From Teredinibacter turnerae T7901 (GTDB taxonomy: Bacteria > Pseudomonadota > Gammaproteobacteria > Pseudomonadales > Cellvibrionaceae), in NCBI RefSeq assembly GCF_000023025.1, contig NC_012997.1:1162764-1226763 (forward strand): DNA of 64,000 nucleotides. Reading direction: 5' to 3'. The position numbers were made by a program, and so were the translations under genes. This document shows, piece after piece, positions 25,293 through 34,219 of the stretch. How positions within the stretch are numbered: the stretch's first letter is position 1; every line of letters begins with the position of its first letter. The notes under the pieces were generated by a model, which ran no database searches, was not told the origin of the DNA, and saw only the letters and a list, made by a program, of their open reading frames with translations.

Positions 25293-27460
25293 GTACCGCA
25301 CGAGTTGCGCCAGCGCGCGCATTGCGGATCGGCTGGCTGGTCAATCCATTCGCGGGCGTGGGGGGCGCAGAGGGTAATAAAGGCAGTGACGACGCGGCCA
25401 TTCAGGCACGGGCTGCGCAAGGGGAAATCCCGCTGCGCGCGCCGCTGCGGGCGCAGCAGTTTCTAGCGGCCTTATCAGAATTGATAGACCCGGCACTGCT
25501 GGTATTTGTTTGTCCACCCGGCGCGATGGGAGCGCAGCACCTTGAGACGGCGGGCCTGGCGTATGAGCTGCTCGATGTTGCTCTGGTGCAGCCCAGCTCT
25601 GCAGCGGAAACCGACAAGACACTGACAGCGCTGGTCGAAGCGAAGCCCGATTTGCTGGTATTTGTGGGGGGCGACGGTACCGCGCGGGATGTGTGCCGGA
25701 ACCTCGGCGAATCACTCCCAGTACTGGGGATACCCTCGGGGGTGAAAATGCATTCGGGCGTATTTGCGATTACCCCGGAGGGCGGCGCACAGGTACTGGC
25801 GGATCTGGTGGCGGGCAAGCTGACCGCACTGTTGCGCCAGGAAGTCCGCGATATCGACGAACAGGCGTTTCGCGAGGGGGTCGTACGCAGCCGTCACTAT
25901 GGTGAAATGCTGGTACCCGCAGAAAACCAATATGTCCAGCACGTAAAGCAGGGCGGCATGGAAGTGGAAGAGCTGGTACTGATGGATATCGCAGCGCAAT
26001 TGCGGGAGCGGCTGGAAGACCAGGCGACCTCGCCGGTGTGCGTGGTATTTGCGCCGGGTTCCACCACACGTTTTATCCAGCAGGAGTTTGGCCTGGAGTC
26101 CACCCTGCTTGGTGTGGATGTGTTTGCTCTCGACGAAACCTTGGCCGTTATCGAGCAAAAGCTGGACGTTAACTCGCGCGATTTAGAGCAGTTTTGCGCA
26201 CAATACGACAACGTGAAAATTGTGCTGACGGCAATTGGTGGGCAGGGGCATGTTATTGGTCGCGGCAATCAGCAACTTTCGCCAGCGTTATTGCGTCGCG
26301 TGGGTAAGTCCAGCTTATGGCTTGTCGCCACTAAGACCAAGCTCGAGTCGCTTGCGTCGCGACCGCTGATTATTGACTCGGCCGACGCGGACCTCGACCG
26401 GGCCTGGAGTGGCTTTATTCCTGTGACGTGCGGCTATCGGGATACGGTGTTGTACCGGGTTGGCATTGGCGGCGCGCGCCTGGATGAAATTCAGCGGTTG
26501 ACGGCACATTTGGCGCCGATACTCGACGATGTGTTGGCGGCCGGGCAAAGCCGGCGTTTGTTCCATGGGCGCGGGGGCACCTTGCCAGGCCTCGAATGGT
26601 GTTGTATCGATTATTTTGCGCCAGTTATTTTCATCACACTGTTCAAAGAGCCACCACCAATGTTTTTGGCACAGTTGGTGGACTACCTTGCCAACCCGTC
26701 TCGGGAGGGGTTAGTTGCGCAACCACACTCCTCGCTGCCCGATGAGACGCGTTCGTTGGCGATTGTAGCGCAGCACCGCTACAGCAAACCGGTTGACAAT
26801 CAGGTACTTTTTGGAGAAATACCGACTTATTGGCTGGCGCAGTGCGGTGATCTTCGCTTTCAACTTGAGGCGCAGCATCAGAATATCGGGTTTTTCCTGG
26901 ATGCGGCGCCCGTGCGAGACTGGTTGCTGGCGAATGCCCGTGGCAAGCGGGTGCTCAATCTGTTTGCCTATACCTGCGCTTTGTCTGTGGTCGCCTGCGC
27001 TGGTGGGGCCGAGAGCGTGGTCAATATTGATATGGCGCGCAAGGCGCTGGCGGTGGGGCGCCACAACCACAAGTTGAATGAAACCCAGTTTGCACATTTA
27101 CCCAGAGGCGCAGTGCAATACCTGCCGCACAATATCCTCAACTCGTGGGGCAAGCTGAAGAAAATGGGGCCTTACGACATTGTGATTGCCGATCCCCCCA
27201 GTTACCAAAAGGGGAGCTTTGTGCTGTCGGCGGACTATCCCAAGGTGTTGCGACGCATGGGCGACCTAGTGGCTGCAGGCGGTGTGTTAATCGCCTGCGC
27301 TAATGCCCCGGAGCTGCCGCTCGCAGCCTTTAAGGAAATGGTCGAAAATCACTGTCCCGAATTCGAGTGTTTGGAGCAGTTGGTCAACAATGCGGATTTC
27401 CCGGATGTGGACCCGGACCGCGCGCTGAAAATGCTGATTTTTCGACGTGCGGCGGAGTGA
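25289..27460 (+). CDS. Fusion of an NAD-kinase-like domain and a class I SAM methyltransferase
   Basis: 723 aa single uninterrupted frame. Residues about 10-390 are an ATP-NAD kinase/AcoX-type domain (IGWLVNPFAGVGG at the N terminus, GGDGTARD starting at 127, then IPSGVKMHSGVFA, FAPGSTTRF, TAIGGQGHVIGRGNQQ). Residues about 395-723 are an RlmI-like methyltransferase of the Methyltrans_SAM type (AQHQNIGFFLDAAPVRDWL, motif I VLNLFAYTCALS from about 555, DPPSYQKGSF at 635-644). Normally these are separate proteins. Each half keeps its key motifs, so both may be active. It overlaps pdxB by 4 bp. The methylation target and the kinase substrate are unknown; rRNA is a guess from RlmI resemblance. Confidence 0.85.
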   Translation: MSTARVAPARALRIGWLVNPFAGVGGAEGNKGSDDAAIQARAAQGEIPLRAPLRAQQFLAALSELIDPALLVFVCPPGAMGAQHLETAGLAYELLDVALVQPSSAAETDKTLTALVEAKPDLLVFVGGDGTARDVCRNLGESLPVLGIPSGVKMHSGVFAITPEGGAQVLADLVAGKLTALLRQEVRDIDEQAFREGVVRSRHYGEMLVPAENQYVQHVKQGGMEVEELVLMDIAAQLRERLEDQATSPVCVVFAPGSTTRFIQQEFGLESTLLGVDVFALDETLAVIEQKLDVNSRDLEQFCAQYDNVKIVLTAIGGQGHVIGRGNQQLSPALLRRVGKSSLWLVATKTKLESLASRPLIIDSADADLDRAWSGFIPVTCGYRDTVLYRVGIGGARLDEIQRLTAHLAPILDDVLAAGQSRRLFHGRGGTLPGLEWCCIDYFAPVIFITLFKEPPPMFLAQLVDYLANPSREGLVAQPHSSLPDETRSLAIVAQHRYSKPVDNQVLFGEIPTYWLAQCGDLRFQLEAQHQNIGFFLDAAPVRDWLLANARGKRVLNLFAYTCALSVVACAGGAESVVNIDMARKALAVGRHNHKLNETQFAHLPRGAVQYLPHNILNSWGKLKKMGPYDIVIADPPSYQKGSFVLSADYPKVLRRMGDLVAAGGVLIACANAPELPLAAFKEMVENHCPEFECLEQLVNNADFPDVDPDRALKMLIFRRAAE

Positions 27461-27508
27461 GTCTCGACCTCAAGCAATCAGGCGTTGAGCGAGAGGAGGT
27501 TTTGGAAC

Positions 27509-29695
27509 TCAGGGGCTTAGCGGCGCGATGATGTTTTCCCGATAGTACTCTTCCATCATGCTGACGGGCATGGGTTTCGCTAGAGCAAACCCTTGCCCGT
27601 AGGCGACATCCATGTGTATCAGTTCGGCGATAATTTCATCAGACTCGACGTACTCTGCGATGGTGCCTATATTGAGTTCCCTGCCGATTGCGTTCATCGC
27701 TTTTACCATTGCTCGGCCAACTTCATTGTTGATGATGTCGCGAATAAAAGAGCCGTCAATTTTGATGTAATCCACATCCAGGTTTTGCAGATAGCCGAAA
27801 GACGAAAATCCGGTTCCGAAATCATCCAGCGCGAAACGACAGCCAAGGATCTTAAGATCGTTCACGAATTCCACCGCTTCCTGCAGGTTGTGAATGGCAT
27901 TGGTTTCGGTAATTTCAAAACAAAGTTTATTTTTGGGGAACTGGGCGGTCATAACCAGCTGTTTTATTGCCGAGCGGGACTGATGGCTGGCTAAGGAATG
28001 CGCGCTCAAGTTGATAGAGCAACAGCTCAGGGCGCGGGTGTGCGCGGGGTGTCGATCGAGATAATCCAGCGTCGTGGTCAGTACCCACAAATCTATTTGG
28101 TTGGTTAAGCCGAAGCGTTCGGCGGCGGGTAAAAAATTATCCGGGGTGCGATGCGTACCGTCATCATCCACATAGCGGATCAAAACTTCGTAGTGGATGT
28201 ATCCGCTGTGCCGGTGCCGCAGGTCGCAAATGGGTTGGAAGTAGAGCTCAAACCTGTCGCGCATAAGCGCGGTTTGTAAACGGCTGACCCAGAGCATTTC
28301 GGAGCGATTCGCATCCAGGAGTTCGGGCGTGTCCTCTTGCACCACAACCCGATTGCGCCCTTGCTGCTTGGCGGTGTAACAGGCGGCGTCCGCCGCGGCC
28401 ATAATATCCGTCAGTGAACGAATATTGCGCGAAGTCAACGCCACGCCAACGCTCAAGCTTTGGCGAAATGATTGGTCCTGCCACGAGAAACTAAAATCCT
28501 CGGCAATGTTGCGGGCGAGTTCTGCCATCTCCACGGCTTCGGTGGGAGAGGTATCGCTTAATACCATCGCCAGTTCGTCGCCACCTGCGCGGGCAAAAAA
28601 GTCAAAATGGCCATGGTGTTCGCCAATGCGCTGCACCAACTGGCGGATATATTCGTCGCCAGCGCGGTGGCCGCAGGTATCGTTCACCACTTTTAGCTGG
28701 TCAATGTCCATAAAAATTAGCGCCAGCGGTTTGCCGACCGGAGACATGATTTCCAGCTTTTCCGCGATAAAGTTTTCGAGCGCTCGGCGGTTGTACAGCC
28801 CGGTCAGGTCGTCGTGACGGGCCTGGTAATAGAGCGATTCGGCAAGTTCCTTGGATTCAGAGATATCCTGGCAAACCAGCAGGAGAGTATCTTCCCGGTC
28901 TGGACTGGTTACCAGACTGGCGGAAACTTTGGTCCACAGGCTTTGCGTATCGTTGCGCAACAGACGTAGTTCGATCTCCGATGTTCCCTCTGCGCTGTTA
29001 AAGCCGTCTTCAATGTAGTGTTCCTGGGTTGAGTAGTCCTCCGGTGACACAATAGTCTCGAAAGTCTCTCCGATAAGTTCCTTTGGGCCGTAACCCAATG
29101 CGGCGGCGCCGTAACGATTGATTTCCTTGATGCGGTGATCGCGCCCCAGACTCACAAACACGGCGGGACTTTCGTCAAAGAAGGTGCGAAATTTCTGTTC
29201 GCTCTCGGTCAGGGCGCGGCGGGAATCCTGTTGTTCTTCAAGCACGCGTTGCAGGGTGTGATTGTTGATTTCCAGCTCTTTATTGCGCGTCGCGATTGTT
29301 CGAGCCAGTTCGTCGTTGGACGCAGTCAGTTGTTCGCGTGCGGCGGCTAGCCGGAGGACCTGGCGTGAGGAGAGGGGAATTACACGGTTGATAAAAATAG
29401 CGAGGCCGAGGAAGGTGATCACGCTACCGGTGACATACCCCATATGGAGCCAGAAATAGATGCGCCCGTACACCATGGGACCAGGCAGGTGGAGAAGACC
29501 GGCACTGTGGAGGCTGTCCGCGAAGAAGCTCAAGCTACTCAGCGTAACACCGAGATAAATGAGCTTAAAAGGGCCGTTAAAACGGTGTACTGCCAGGTCC
29601 TGCTCGCGTTTGAAAAACAAAACGCCTAACAACAGCGCAAGTGCGATGATGAGTCCGTTGAATAAATGGAGTAGCAGTGGTGCCGTGCTATACAT
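27509..29695 (-). CDS. Membrane PAS-GGDEF-EAL cyclic di-GMP enzyme
   Basis: 728 aa from the ATG at 29695 (a GTG at 29755 would add 20 non-hydrophobic residues). An N-terminal membrane region with about four helices (residues 1-115) is followed by a coiled coil, a PAS domain (about 170-290), a GGDEF domain and an EAL domain. The cyclase signature reads AGGDEL (Phe replaced by Leu) and the EAL signature reads EVL, while phosphodiesterase residues further on (DDFGTGFSSFGYL, KIDGSFI, IAEYVES, QGFALAKP) are intact. It may therefore act mainly as a phosphodiesterase; dual activity is possible. It could feed the c-di-GMP pool read by MshE. Monocistronic and convergent with the fusion gene. Confidence 0.88.
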   Translation of the reverse strand: MYSTAPLLLHLFNGLIIALALLLGVLFFKREQDLAVHRFNGPFKLIYLGVTLSSLSFFADSLHSAGLLHLPGPMVYGRIYFWLHMGYVTGSVITFLGLAIFINRVIPLSSRQVLRLAAAREQLTASNDELARTIATRNKELEINNHTLQRVLEEQQDSRRALTESEQKFRTFFDESPAVFVSLGRDHRIKEINRYGAAALGYGPKELIGETFETIVSPEDYSTQEHYIEDGFNSAEGTSEIELRLLRNDTQSLWTKVSASLVTSPDREDTLLLVCQDISESKELAESLYYQARHDDLTGLYNRRALENFIAEKLEIMSPVGKPLALIFMDIDQLKVVNDTCGHRAGDEYIRQLVQRIGEHHGHFDFFARAGGDELAMVLSDTSPTEAVEMAELARNIAEDFSFSWQDQSFRQSLSVGVALTSRNIRSLTDIMAAADAACYTAKQQGRNRVVVQEDTPELLDANRSEMLWVSRLQTALMRDRFELYFQPICDLRHRHSGYIHYEVLIRYVDDDGTHRTPDNFLPAAERFGLTNQIDLWVLTTTLDYLDRHPAHTRALSCCSINLSAHSLASHQSRSAIKQLVMTAQFPKNKLCFEITETNAIHNLQEAVEFVNDLKILGCRFALDDFGTGFSSFGYLQNLDVDYIKIDGSFIRDIINNEVGRAMVKAMNAIGRELNIGTIAEYVESDEIIAELIHMDVAYGQGFALAKPMPVSMMEEYYRENIIAPLSP

Positions 29696-30030
29696 AGTCG
29701 TTCCAGTGGTGCTGCATATTCCTGTAGGGTGGCGGTGTGCGCCCAGTGAATTCACTCCCTTTGGGCTACTTTATATCCGCAATGCGCGCACAAGTGCTGC
29801 GTATTCCCTGGCCACTGGCCTGCGTTTTGTACGCCTGACCTGAATTGATGAATGCCGTCTTTTGGTGCCCACAGTTATATGAGTACTGTGCGCCGGACAA
29901 TGCGAATCAAATCCGTCCTTTCGACGTAACTACTTGATTAAAACGCCCGATTATAAGCAAATGCAGTGCCTTTGGGGCGAAGGTCCTAAATTTTAATACT
30001 GCCTGGTTCTTTATTGAGTCTTTATTGAGG
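29696..30030. other. Gene-free stretch upstream of the GGDEF-EAL gene
   Basis: 335 bp between two genes on the - strand. No RNA gene, convincing terminator or repeat was seen. It presumably carries the promoter of the GGDEF-EAL gene, but no clear -35/-10 pair was identified. Confidence 0.4.
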
Positions 30031-30459
30031 TTAGTTGTGGTTTCTTGACGCAGCCATCAATTCGAGCATCAGTGTGCGCAGATAGTCCGAACTACGTGTT
30101 GCAAGAGCATCTTTAATCTGGGCGATGCGGGTGTCCAGGGGATGATCTGCCGGGCCTGCTGGCGGGGAAAACGATGCCGGGCCGGAGAGAAAGAGGAACG
30201 AGCGGTGAGTTAAGGTAGCGTCCTCTACTGCCTCCTGACGAATGACATCGGAAAAACGGATGTAATCCGTTTCTGCGAGCCACAGAAGTGCGTGAAAGCC
30301 TGCAGTGAACCTAGGGCTGTGCAGGCCGAATTCGTCAGGTTGATCCGGCCCCGCAATGTCTTCCACGTAGACGGTTGTGCGTTGCGGAAACCGGTTGTAG
30401 AGCATCACCAGGGTTTTTGCCGTATCCCGGCAAAAATCGTCGATATGGAGATCGGCCAA
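30031..30459 (-). CDS. Conserved hypothetical protein downstream of alaA
   Basis: 142 aa, soluble. Start MADLHIDDFCRDTAKTLVMLYNRFPQ with later SPRFTAGFHALLWLAETDYIRFSD resembles a small conserved gammaproteobacterial protein that I cannot name. Mostly helical, with a central region containing the hydrophobic SFLFLSGPASFSPPAG. It lies 11 bp after alaA on the same strand, so they are probably cotranscribed. Function unknown. Confidence 0.75.
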   Translation of the reverse strand: MADLHIDDFCRDTAKTLVMLYNRFPQRTTVYVEDIAGPDQPDEFGLHSPRFTAGFHALLWLAETDYIRFSDVIRQEAVEDATLTHRSFLFLSGPASFSPPAGPADHPLDTRIAQIKDALATRSSDYLRTLMLELMAASRNHN

Positions 30460-30470
30460 ACTTCTGCCCC

Positions 30471-31682
30471 TTAGCGGTAGTTCTGGATAAAACTGCCGAA
30501 TCGTTCGATTGCCCGGCGCAGATCGTCCTTCTGCGGCAAGAATACAATTCGGAAGTGATCCGGCTCGGTGAGGTTAAAGGCAGTGCCCTGAACCAGGAGG
30601 ATTTTTTTATCCAGCAGCAAATCCAGGATTAACTGCTGGTCGTCCTCATACTTGTAGACGTTCCGGTCTATTTTGGGGAACAGGTAAATAGCGCCTTTGG
30701 GTTTTACACAACTGATTCCGGGAATTTCAGTAAGTAGTTGCCAGGCGAGGTCGCGTTGTTCGCGCAGGCGCCCACCAGGCAAAATCAGCTCATTAATACT
30801 CTGGTAACCGCCGAGCGCGGTTTGTACCGCGTACATCGCGGGGGCATTTGCACACAGGCGCATGGAGGCGAGCATTTCGATACCCTTGACGAACCCGGGC
30901 GCGCGTCGTTTTGCCCCGCTCACAACCAGCCATCCAGAACGGAAGCCAGCCAGGCGGTAGGATTTTGACAAGCCGTTGAATGTCACGCATACCACGTCGG
31001 TGGCGATACTTCCCATTGAAGTAAACTGCGCATCATCGTAAATAATTTTGCTGTAGATTTCATCGGCAAACACCACAAGGTTGTGTTCGCGTGCGACAGC
31101 AGCCAACTGCTCCAGCAGGTCCTTACTGTAAACAGCACCGGTAGGGTTGTTGGGGTTGATGAGTACTATTGCGCGCGTACGACTGCTGACTTTGCTGCGA
31201 ATGTCGTCGATATCCGGGAACCAATCGGATTCCTCGTCGCACATATAGTGTACGGCTTTGCCGCCGGCGAGATTTACGGCAGCGGTCCATAAAGGGTAGT
31301 CTGGAGAAGGTACCAATACCTCGTCGCCGTCGTTTAACAACGCTTGAGTGGCGATCATAATGAGTTCGCTGACGCCATTGCCGAGAAAAATATCATCGAC
31401 ATCCACGTCGGGCACGTTTAAGCGTTGGCACTCCTGCATAATCGCTTTGCGTGCTGGAAACAGGCCTCGGGATTCGGTATAACCCTGAGCGTTACGGATA
31501 TTGTGGATGACGTCGGCAATAATCTCGTCCGGTGCGTCAAAACCAAATGGGGCAGGGTTGCCAATATTCAGTTTGATGACTTTGTGGCCTTCTTCTTCCA
31601 GCCGCACTGAATGCTCAAGGACAGGGCCACGAATGTCATAGCAAACGCCGTCCAGCTTTCTCGATTTATTAACCTGTTGCAT
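30471..31682 (-). CDS. alaA: Glutamate-pyruvate aminotransferase AlaA
   Basis: 403 aa PLP-dependent class I aminotransferase that makes alanine from pyruvate and glutamate. It matches remembered E. coli AlaA along its length: LDGVCYDIRGPVLEHSVRL, KLNIGNPAPFGFDAPDEI, GNGVSELIMIATQAL, SPDYPLWTAAV, VLINPNNPTGAVYSK, the PLP lysine in FNGLSKSYRLAG, SMRLCANAPAMYAVQTALGG. The ATG at 31682 is used; a GTG at 31694 is an alternative. Divergent from msrB. Confidence 0.94.
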   Translation of the reverse strand: MQQVNKSRKLDGVCYDIRGPVLEHSVRLEEEGHKVIKLNIGNPAPFGFDAPDEIIADVIHNIRNAQGYTESRGLFPARKAIMQECQRLNVPDVDVDDIFLGNGVSELIMIATQALLNDGDEVLVPSPDYPLWTAAVNLAGGKAVHYMCDEESDWFPDIDDIRSKVSSRTRAIVLINPNNPTGAVYSKDLLEQLAAVAREHNLVVFADEIYSKIIYDDAQFTSMGSIATDVVCVTFNGLSKSYRLAGFRSGWLVVSGAKRRAPGFVKGIEMLASMRLCANAPAMYAVQTALGGYQSINELILPGGRLREQRDLAWQLLTEIPGISCVKPKGAIYLFPKIDRNVYKYEDDQQLILDLLLDKKILLVQGTAFNLTEPDHFRIVFLPQKDDLRRAIERFGSFIQNYR

Positions 31683-31728
31683 CGGGTTACCCACGAACCT
31701 GTTTTATTGATTTATTAAGAGGATGATT

Positions 31729-32136
31729 ATGTCAGATCACAATTTAAAAGACGATGACTACTGGCGCTCCAAATTAACAGACGAAGAATTCCGTATTTGC
31801 CGGGAAAAAGGTACTGAAATGCCATTTTCCGGCAAATATGTCGATACCACCGAGGCGGGAACCTATCTTTGTCGTTGCTGCAATACACCACTGTTTAAAT
31901 CGCTTGCCAAGTTCGATGCTGGCTGCGGTTGGCCAAGTTTTTTCGAGCCCTTGGAAAAAGGGGTTATTACAGAAGAAATGGACACTTCCCTGGGGATGGT
32001 TCGCACCGAGATTATGTGTGAAGCCTGTGGTTGCCACCTCGGTCATGTGTTTACTGACGGGCCGCAACCGACCGGCCTGCGCTATTGCGTTAATTCAGCA
32101 TCTATTCAATTCGAAGAGGAAAAGAACCAATCGTGA
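31729..32136 (+). CDS. msrB: Peptide methionine-R-sulfoxide reductase MsrB
   Basis: 135 aa. Reduces methionine-R-sulfoxide in oxidised proteins. Zinc-binding cysteines C48/C51 and C97/C100, the segment GCGWPSFFEP, and the catalytic C120 in GLRYCVNSASIQF are all present. The ATG at 31729 is chosen because AAGAGG (31717-31722) then has correct spacing; the ATG at 31723 directly abuts it. A GTGA overlap couples it to the glycosylase gene. Confidence 0.95.
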   Translation: MSDHNLKDDDYWRSKLTDEEFRICREKGTEMPFSGKYVDTTEAGTYLCRCCNTPLFKSLAKFDAGCGWPSFFEPLEKGVITEEMDTSLGMVRTEIMCEACGCHLGHVFTDGPQPTGLRYCVNSASIQFEEEKNQS

Positions 32137-32804
32137 TTAAATTCGCCACCTTGTACGAAACCGCTATTTTGCACAAAGGCGGGGAAGCGAGTGTGAAGGC
32201 GTTGTTGCCAGGGTGCAAAAGCCCCGCGCAACTGCGTGCACAGAGTGATGCGTTTTATCTGGACACTATGTCTTTGCGTATTTTTCGCGCGGGCCTTAAG
32301 CACGAGCTGGTGGATAACAAGTGGCCAGCGTTCCAGCAGGCTTACCACGGCTTCGATCCTTTTTACTGCGCTATGTTAAGCGATGAGGATATTGAGCAGT
32401 TGATGGCCAATCGCGGTTTGATACGACATCTCGGCAAAATAAAATCTGTGCGCGAGAATGCCCAGTGGCTGCGCGAGATTGCCTCGGAACACGGAGGCTT
32501 CGGTCAATGGCTGGCGGACTGGCCAGCAGAAAATCTCGTCGAGTTGTGGGCCGTCATGAAAAAACACGGCCGACAGTTAGGCGGTATGTCCGGGCCATAT
32601 TTTCTGCGGATGGCAGGGCGAGACACCTTTCTGCTCACTCAGGATGTATGTGCTGTGCTGGTCGCTCAGGGCGTCGTCACTAAAACTCCCAGCTCGAAAG
32701 CGGAGCTAAGGGCGGTACAGCAGGCATTTAACGTCTGGCAAGAGGAAAGCGGGCGCCCGTTCTGCGAGATCAGCCGTATCGTGGCGATGACGGCACTAGG
32801 GTAG
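32133..32804 (+). CDS. DNA-3-methyladenine glycosylase I-like protein (Tag family)
   Basis: 223 aa, GTG start overlapping the msrB stop. The core WPAFQQAYHGFDPFYCAMLSDEDIEQLM ... GLIRHLGKIKSVRENAQWL resembles Tag/COG2818 (E. coli Tag: EEDVERLV...GIIRHRGKI). The N-terminal CxW segment and the C-terminal Cys-rich part that build the zinc snap of E. coli Tag are missing; this belongs to a longer proteobacterial branch with an altered N terminus. Base-excision activity is inferred. Cotranscribed with a methionine sulfoxide repair gene. Confidence 0.75.
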   Translation: MIKFATLYETAILHKGGEASVKALLPGCKSPAQLRAQSDAFYLDTMSLRIFRAGLKHELVDNKWPAFQQAYHGFDPFYCAMLSDEDIEQLMANRGLIRHLGKIKSVRENAQWLREIASEHGGFGQWLADWPAENLVELWAVMKKHGRQLGGMSGPYFLRMAGRDTFLLTQDVCAVLVAQGVVTKTPSSKAELRAVQQAFNVWQEESGRPFCEISRIVAMTALG

Positions 32805-32822
32805 ATTCGTTCCGCGCCAACC

Positions 32823-33617
32823 TTAATCGTAGACGTGCTTCTTTTTCCAGTTTTGGTCTTCGTTGCCGAAGTTGCTCCATTCTTCTGCAACCTGGGCCTG
32901 CTGCTCTGCGCGGTCGTCCTGGTTGAGCTCGGGCTGCTCGCTGTCGTCGCTTAGGGTCTCGTTTAGGGCGTCCAGCCGCTGCTTGAGCTCGTCGATACGT
33001 TCGGCGAAATGCTTGCGCTTGCCGTCGCGCTCCATCAGCGAGATCGATTGATTGAGGTAGTGGGCGGCGAGCTTTAGCTTTCCGCTCTGCTGAGCTTCGT
33101 TGCCTAGCATCACGTAGTTATCAACCGTTACCTGTAGCGCTAGCTGTTTGATTTGATTGCGCTGGGTTTCGGCATGATTGGCGCTTAAAGTCCCTTTTTT
33201 CTCCAGCTGATGGATAAACCGGTAAAGTTCTTCCAGGCACACTTTCGCTTCTTTTATCTGTTGCGGGTTTTCCAGGTGAGTGCGGGCTTCGGGTTTGTTT
33301 TGTTTGTGTGCTTCCTGTAAGTGGTTACTTGCCGACTGCAGATCCTGCACATGGCTTGGTTCTTGAGGTTCGAGACGCGCCAGCTGTTCGCACACTTCCA
33401 TAATGGTGCGCTGCACAGTGAGGCTCAGCTCTTTTGGCAAAAAGCCCTCAGGGAAACCATTCAGCAGGAACTTGAGGCTGCGCAGGCGCGATTTGAGTGC
33501 CGCAGTCAGCCGCATTCGCTGCTCCCGCTTCTGGCGAACCGTTTGAGCAATAAAAGCGTAGCAAACCAACCCTGCGAGGAGCAGAACAATAGTCGCGATA
33601 ACTGCGATGGAATTCAT
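32823..33617 (-). CDS. Hypothetical membrane-anchored coiled-coil protein
   Basis: 264 aa. One N-terminal membrane helix (about 5-25, IAVIATIVLLLAGLVCYAFIA) and a long, highly charged, mostly helical cytoplasmic part. A TPR-like stretch (VMLGNEAQQSGKLKLAAHYLNQSISLM) lies at about 165-195, followed by a heptad region (IDELKQRLDALNETL) and an acidic tail with a final WKKKHVYD. Conserved-looking but no family recognised. Convergent with the glycosylase gene, 18 bp away. Confidence 0.65.
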   Translation of the reverse strand: MNSIAVIATIVLLLAGLVCYAFIAQTVRQKREQRMRLTAALKSRLRSLKFLLNGFPEGFLPKELSLTVQRTIMEVCEQLARLEPQEPSHVQDLQSASNHLQEAHKQNKPEARTHLENPQQIKEAKVCLEELYRFIHQLEKKGTLSANHAETQRNQIKQLALQVTVDNYVMLGNEAQQSGKLKLAAHYLNQSISLMERDGKRKHFAERIDELKQRLDALNETLSDDSEQPELNQDDRAEQQAQVAEEWSNFGNEDQNWKKKHVYD

Positions 33618-33827
33618 AATAAGTGAGGTGTGAAGTTTTTGGGTATACCCGTATTAAGGCTAGTCAGTGCCCTGGGTGCGTGCAAATAATTTTAGTATAA
33701 CTGCTTGTTTTTCTAAAATATTTGTAGATAATAGCGGCCCTCTGAATGACGCACGGTTCATTTGGGAGCGCATGCTGTTTGTTTTAACGCGACTGTCATT
33801 AAAACGAAAAAAAATCACAGCAATCGC

Positions 33828-33856
33828 TTGACAGTACAGAGTCCTGTCAATAGAAT
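33828..33856 (+). promoter_or_regulatory. Sigma-70 promoter for the tRNA-Glu/tRNA-Gly unit
   Basis: TTGACA (33828-33833), a 17-bp spacer and TAGAAT (33851-33856), followed by a GC-rich discriminator GCGCGCTC of the kind found at stringently controlled stable-RNA promoters. Start of tRNA-Glu is 39 bp downstream of the -10. Strong match by eye. Confidence 0.85.
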
Positions 33857-33894
33857 GCGCGCTCTCTGAACGACACGCAGTTCAGAACGTCCTT

Positions 33895-33970
33895 GTCCCC
33901 TTCGTCTAGAGGCCTAGGACACCGCCCTTTCACGGCGGTAACAGGGGTTCGAATCCCCTAGGGGACGCCA
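33895..33970 (+). tRNA. tRNA-Glu (TTC anticodon)
   Basis: Full cloverleaf: acceptor GTCCCCT pairs with AGGGGAC, anticodon stem CCGCC/GGCGG with loop CTTTCAC giving anticodon TTC, T arm AGGGG-TTCGAAT-CCCCT, and encoded CCA. First of a two-tRNA transcript. Confidence 0.98.
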
Positions 33971-33971
33971 A

Positions 33972-34047
<76 letters not shown>

Positions 34048-34107
34048 GTATTTTGGAGCAAGTGAATGCGGTTTGGCTTCACTTATCCGGTGGTACCGTT
34101 TAATAAA

Positions 34108-34138
34108 AGCGCAGCCTTTATGGTTGCGCTTTTTTTTT
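34108..34138 (+). terminator. Intrinsic terminator after the tRNA pair
   Basis: AGCGCAGCC, loop TTTAT, GGTTGCGCT (9-bp stem with one G-T pair), then a run of T. It closes the tRNA-Glu/tRNA-Gly transcript and insulates the ABC transporter genes. Confidence 0.9.
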
Positions 34139-34219
34139 GTCCGTCGTCCCGAATCGACCGGATCTTGTCTCGGTAACCGCTACAATTGACTTTTGGTTCC
34201 ACGCAGTAGTAATTGTTCT

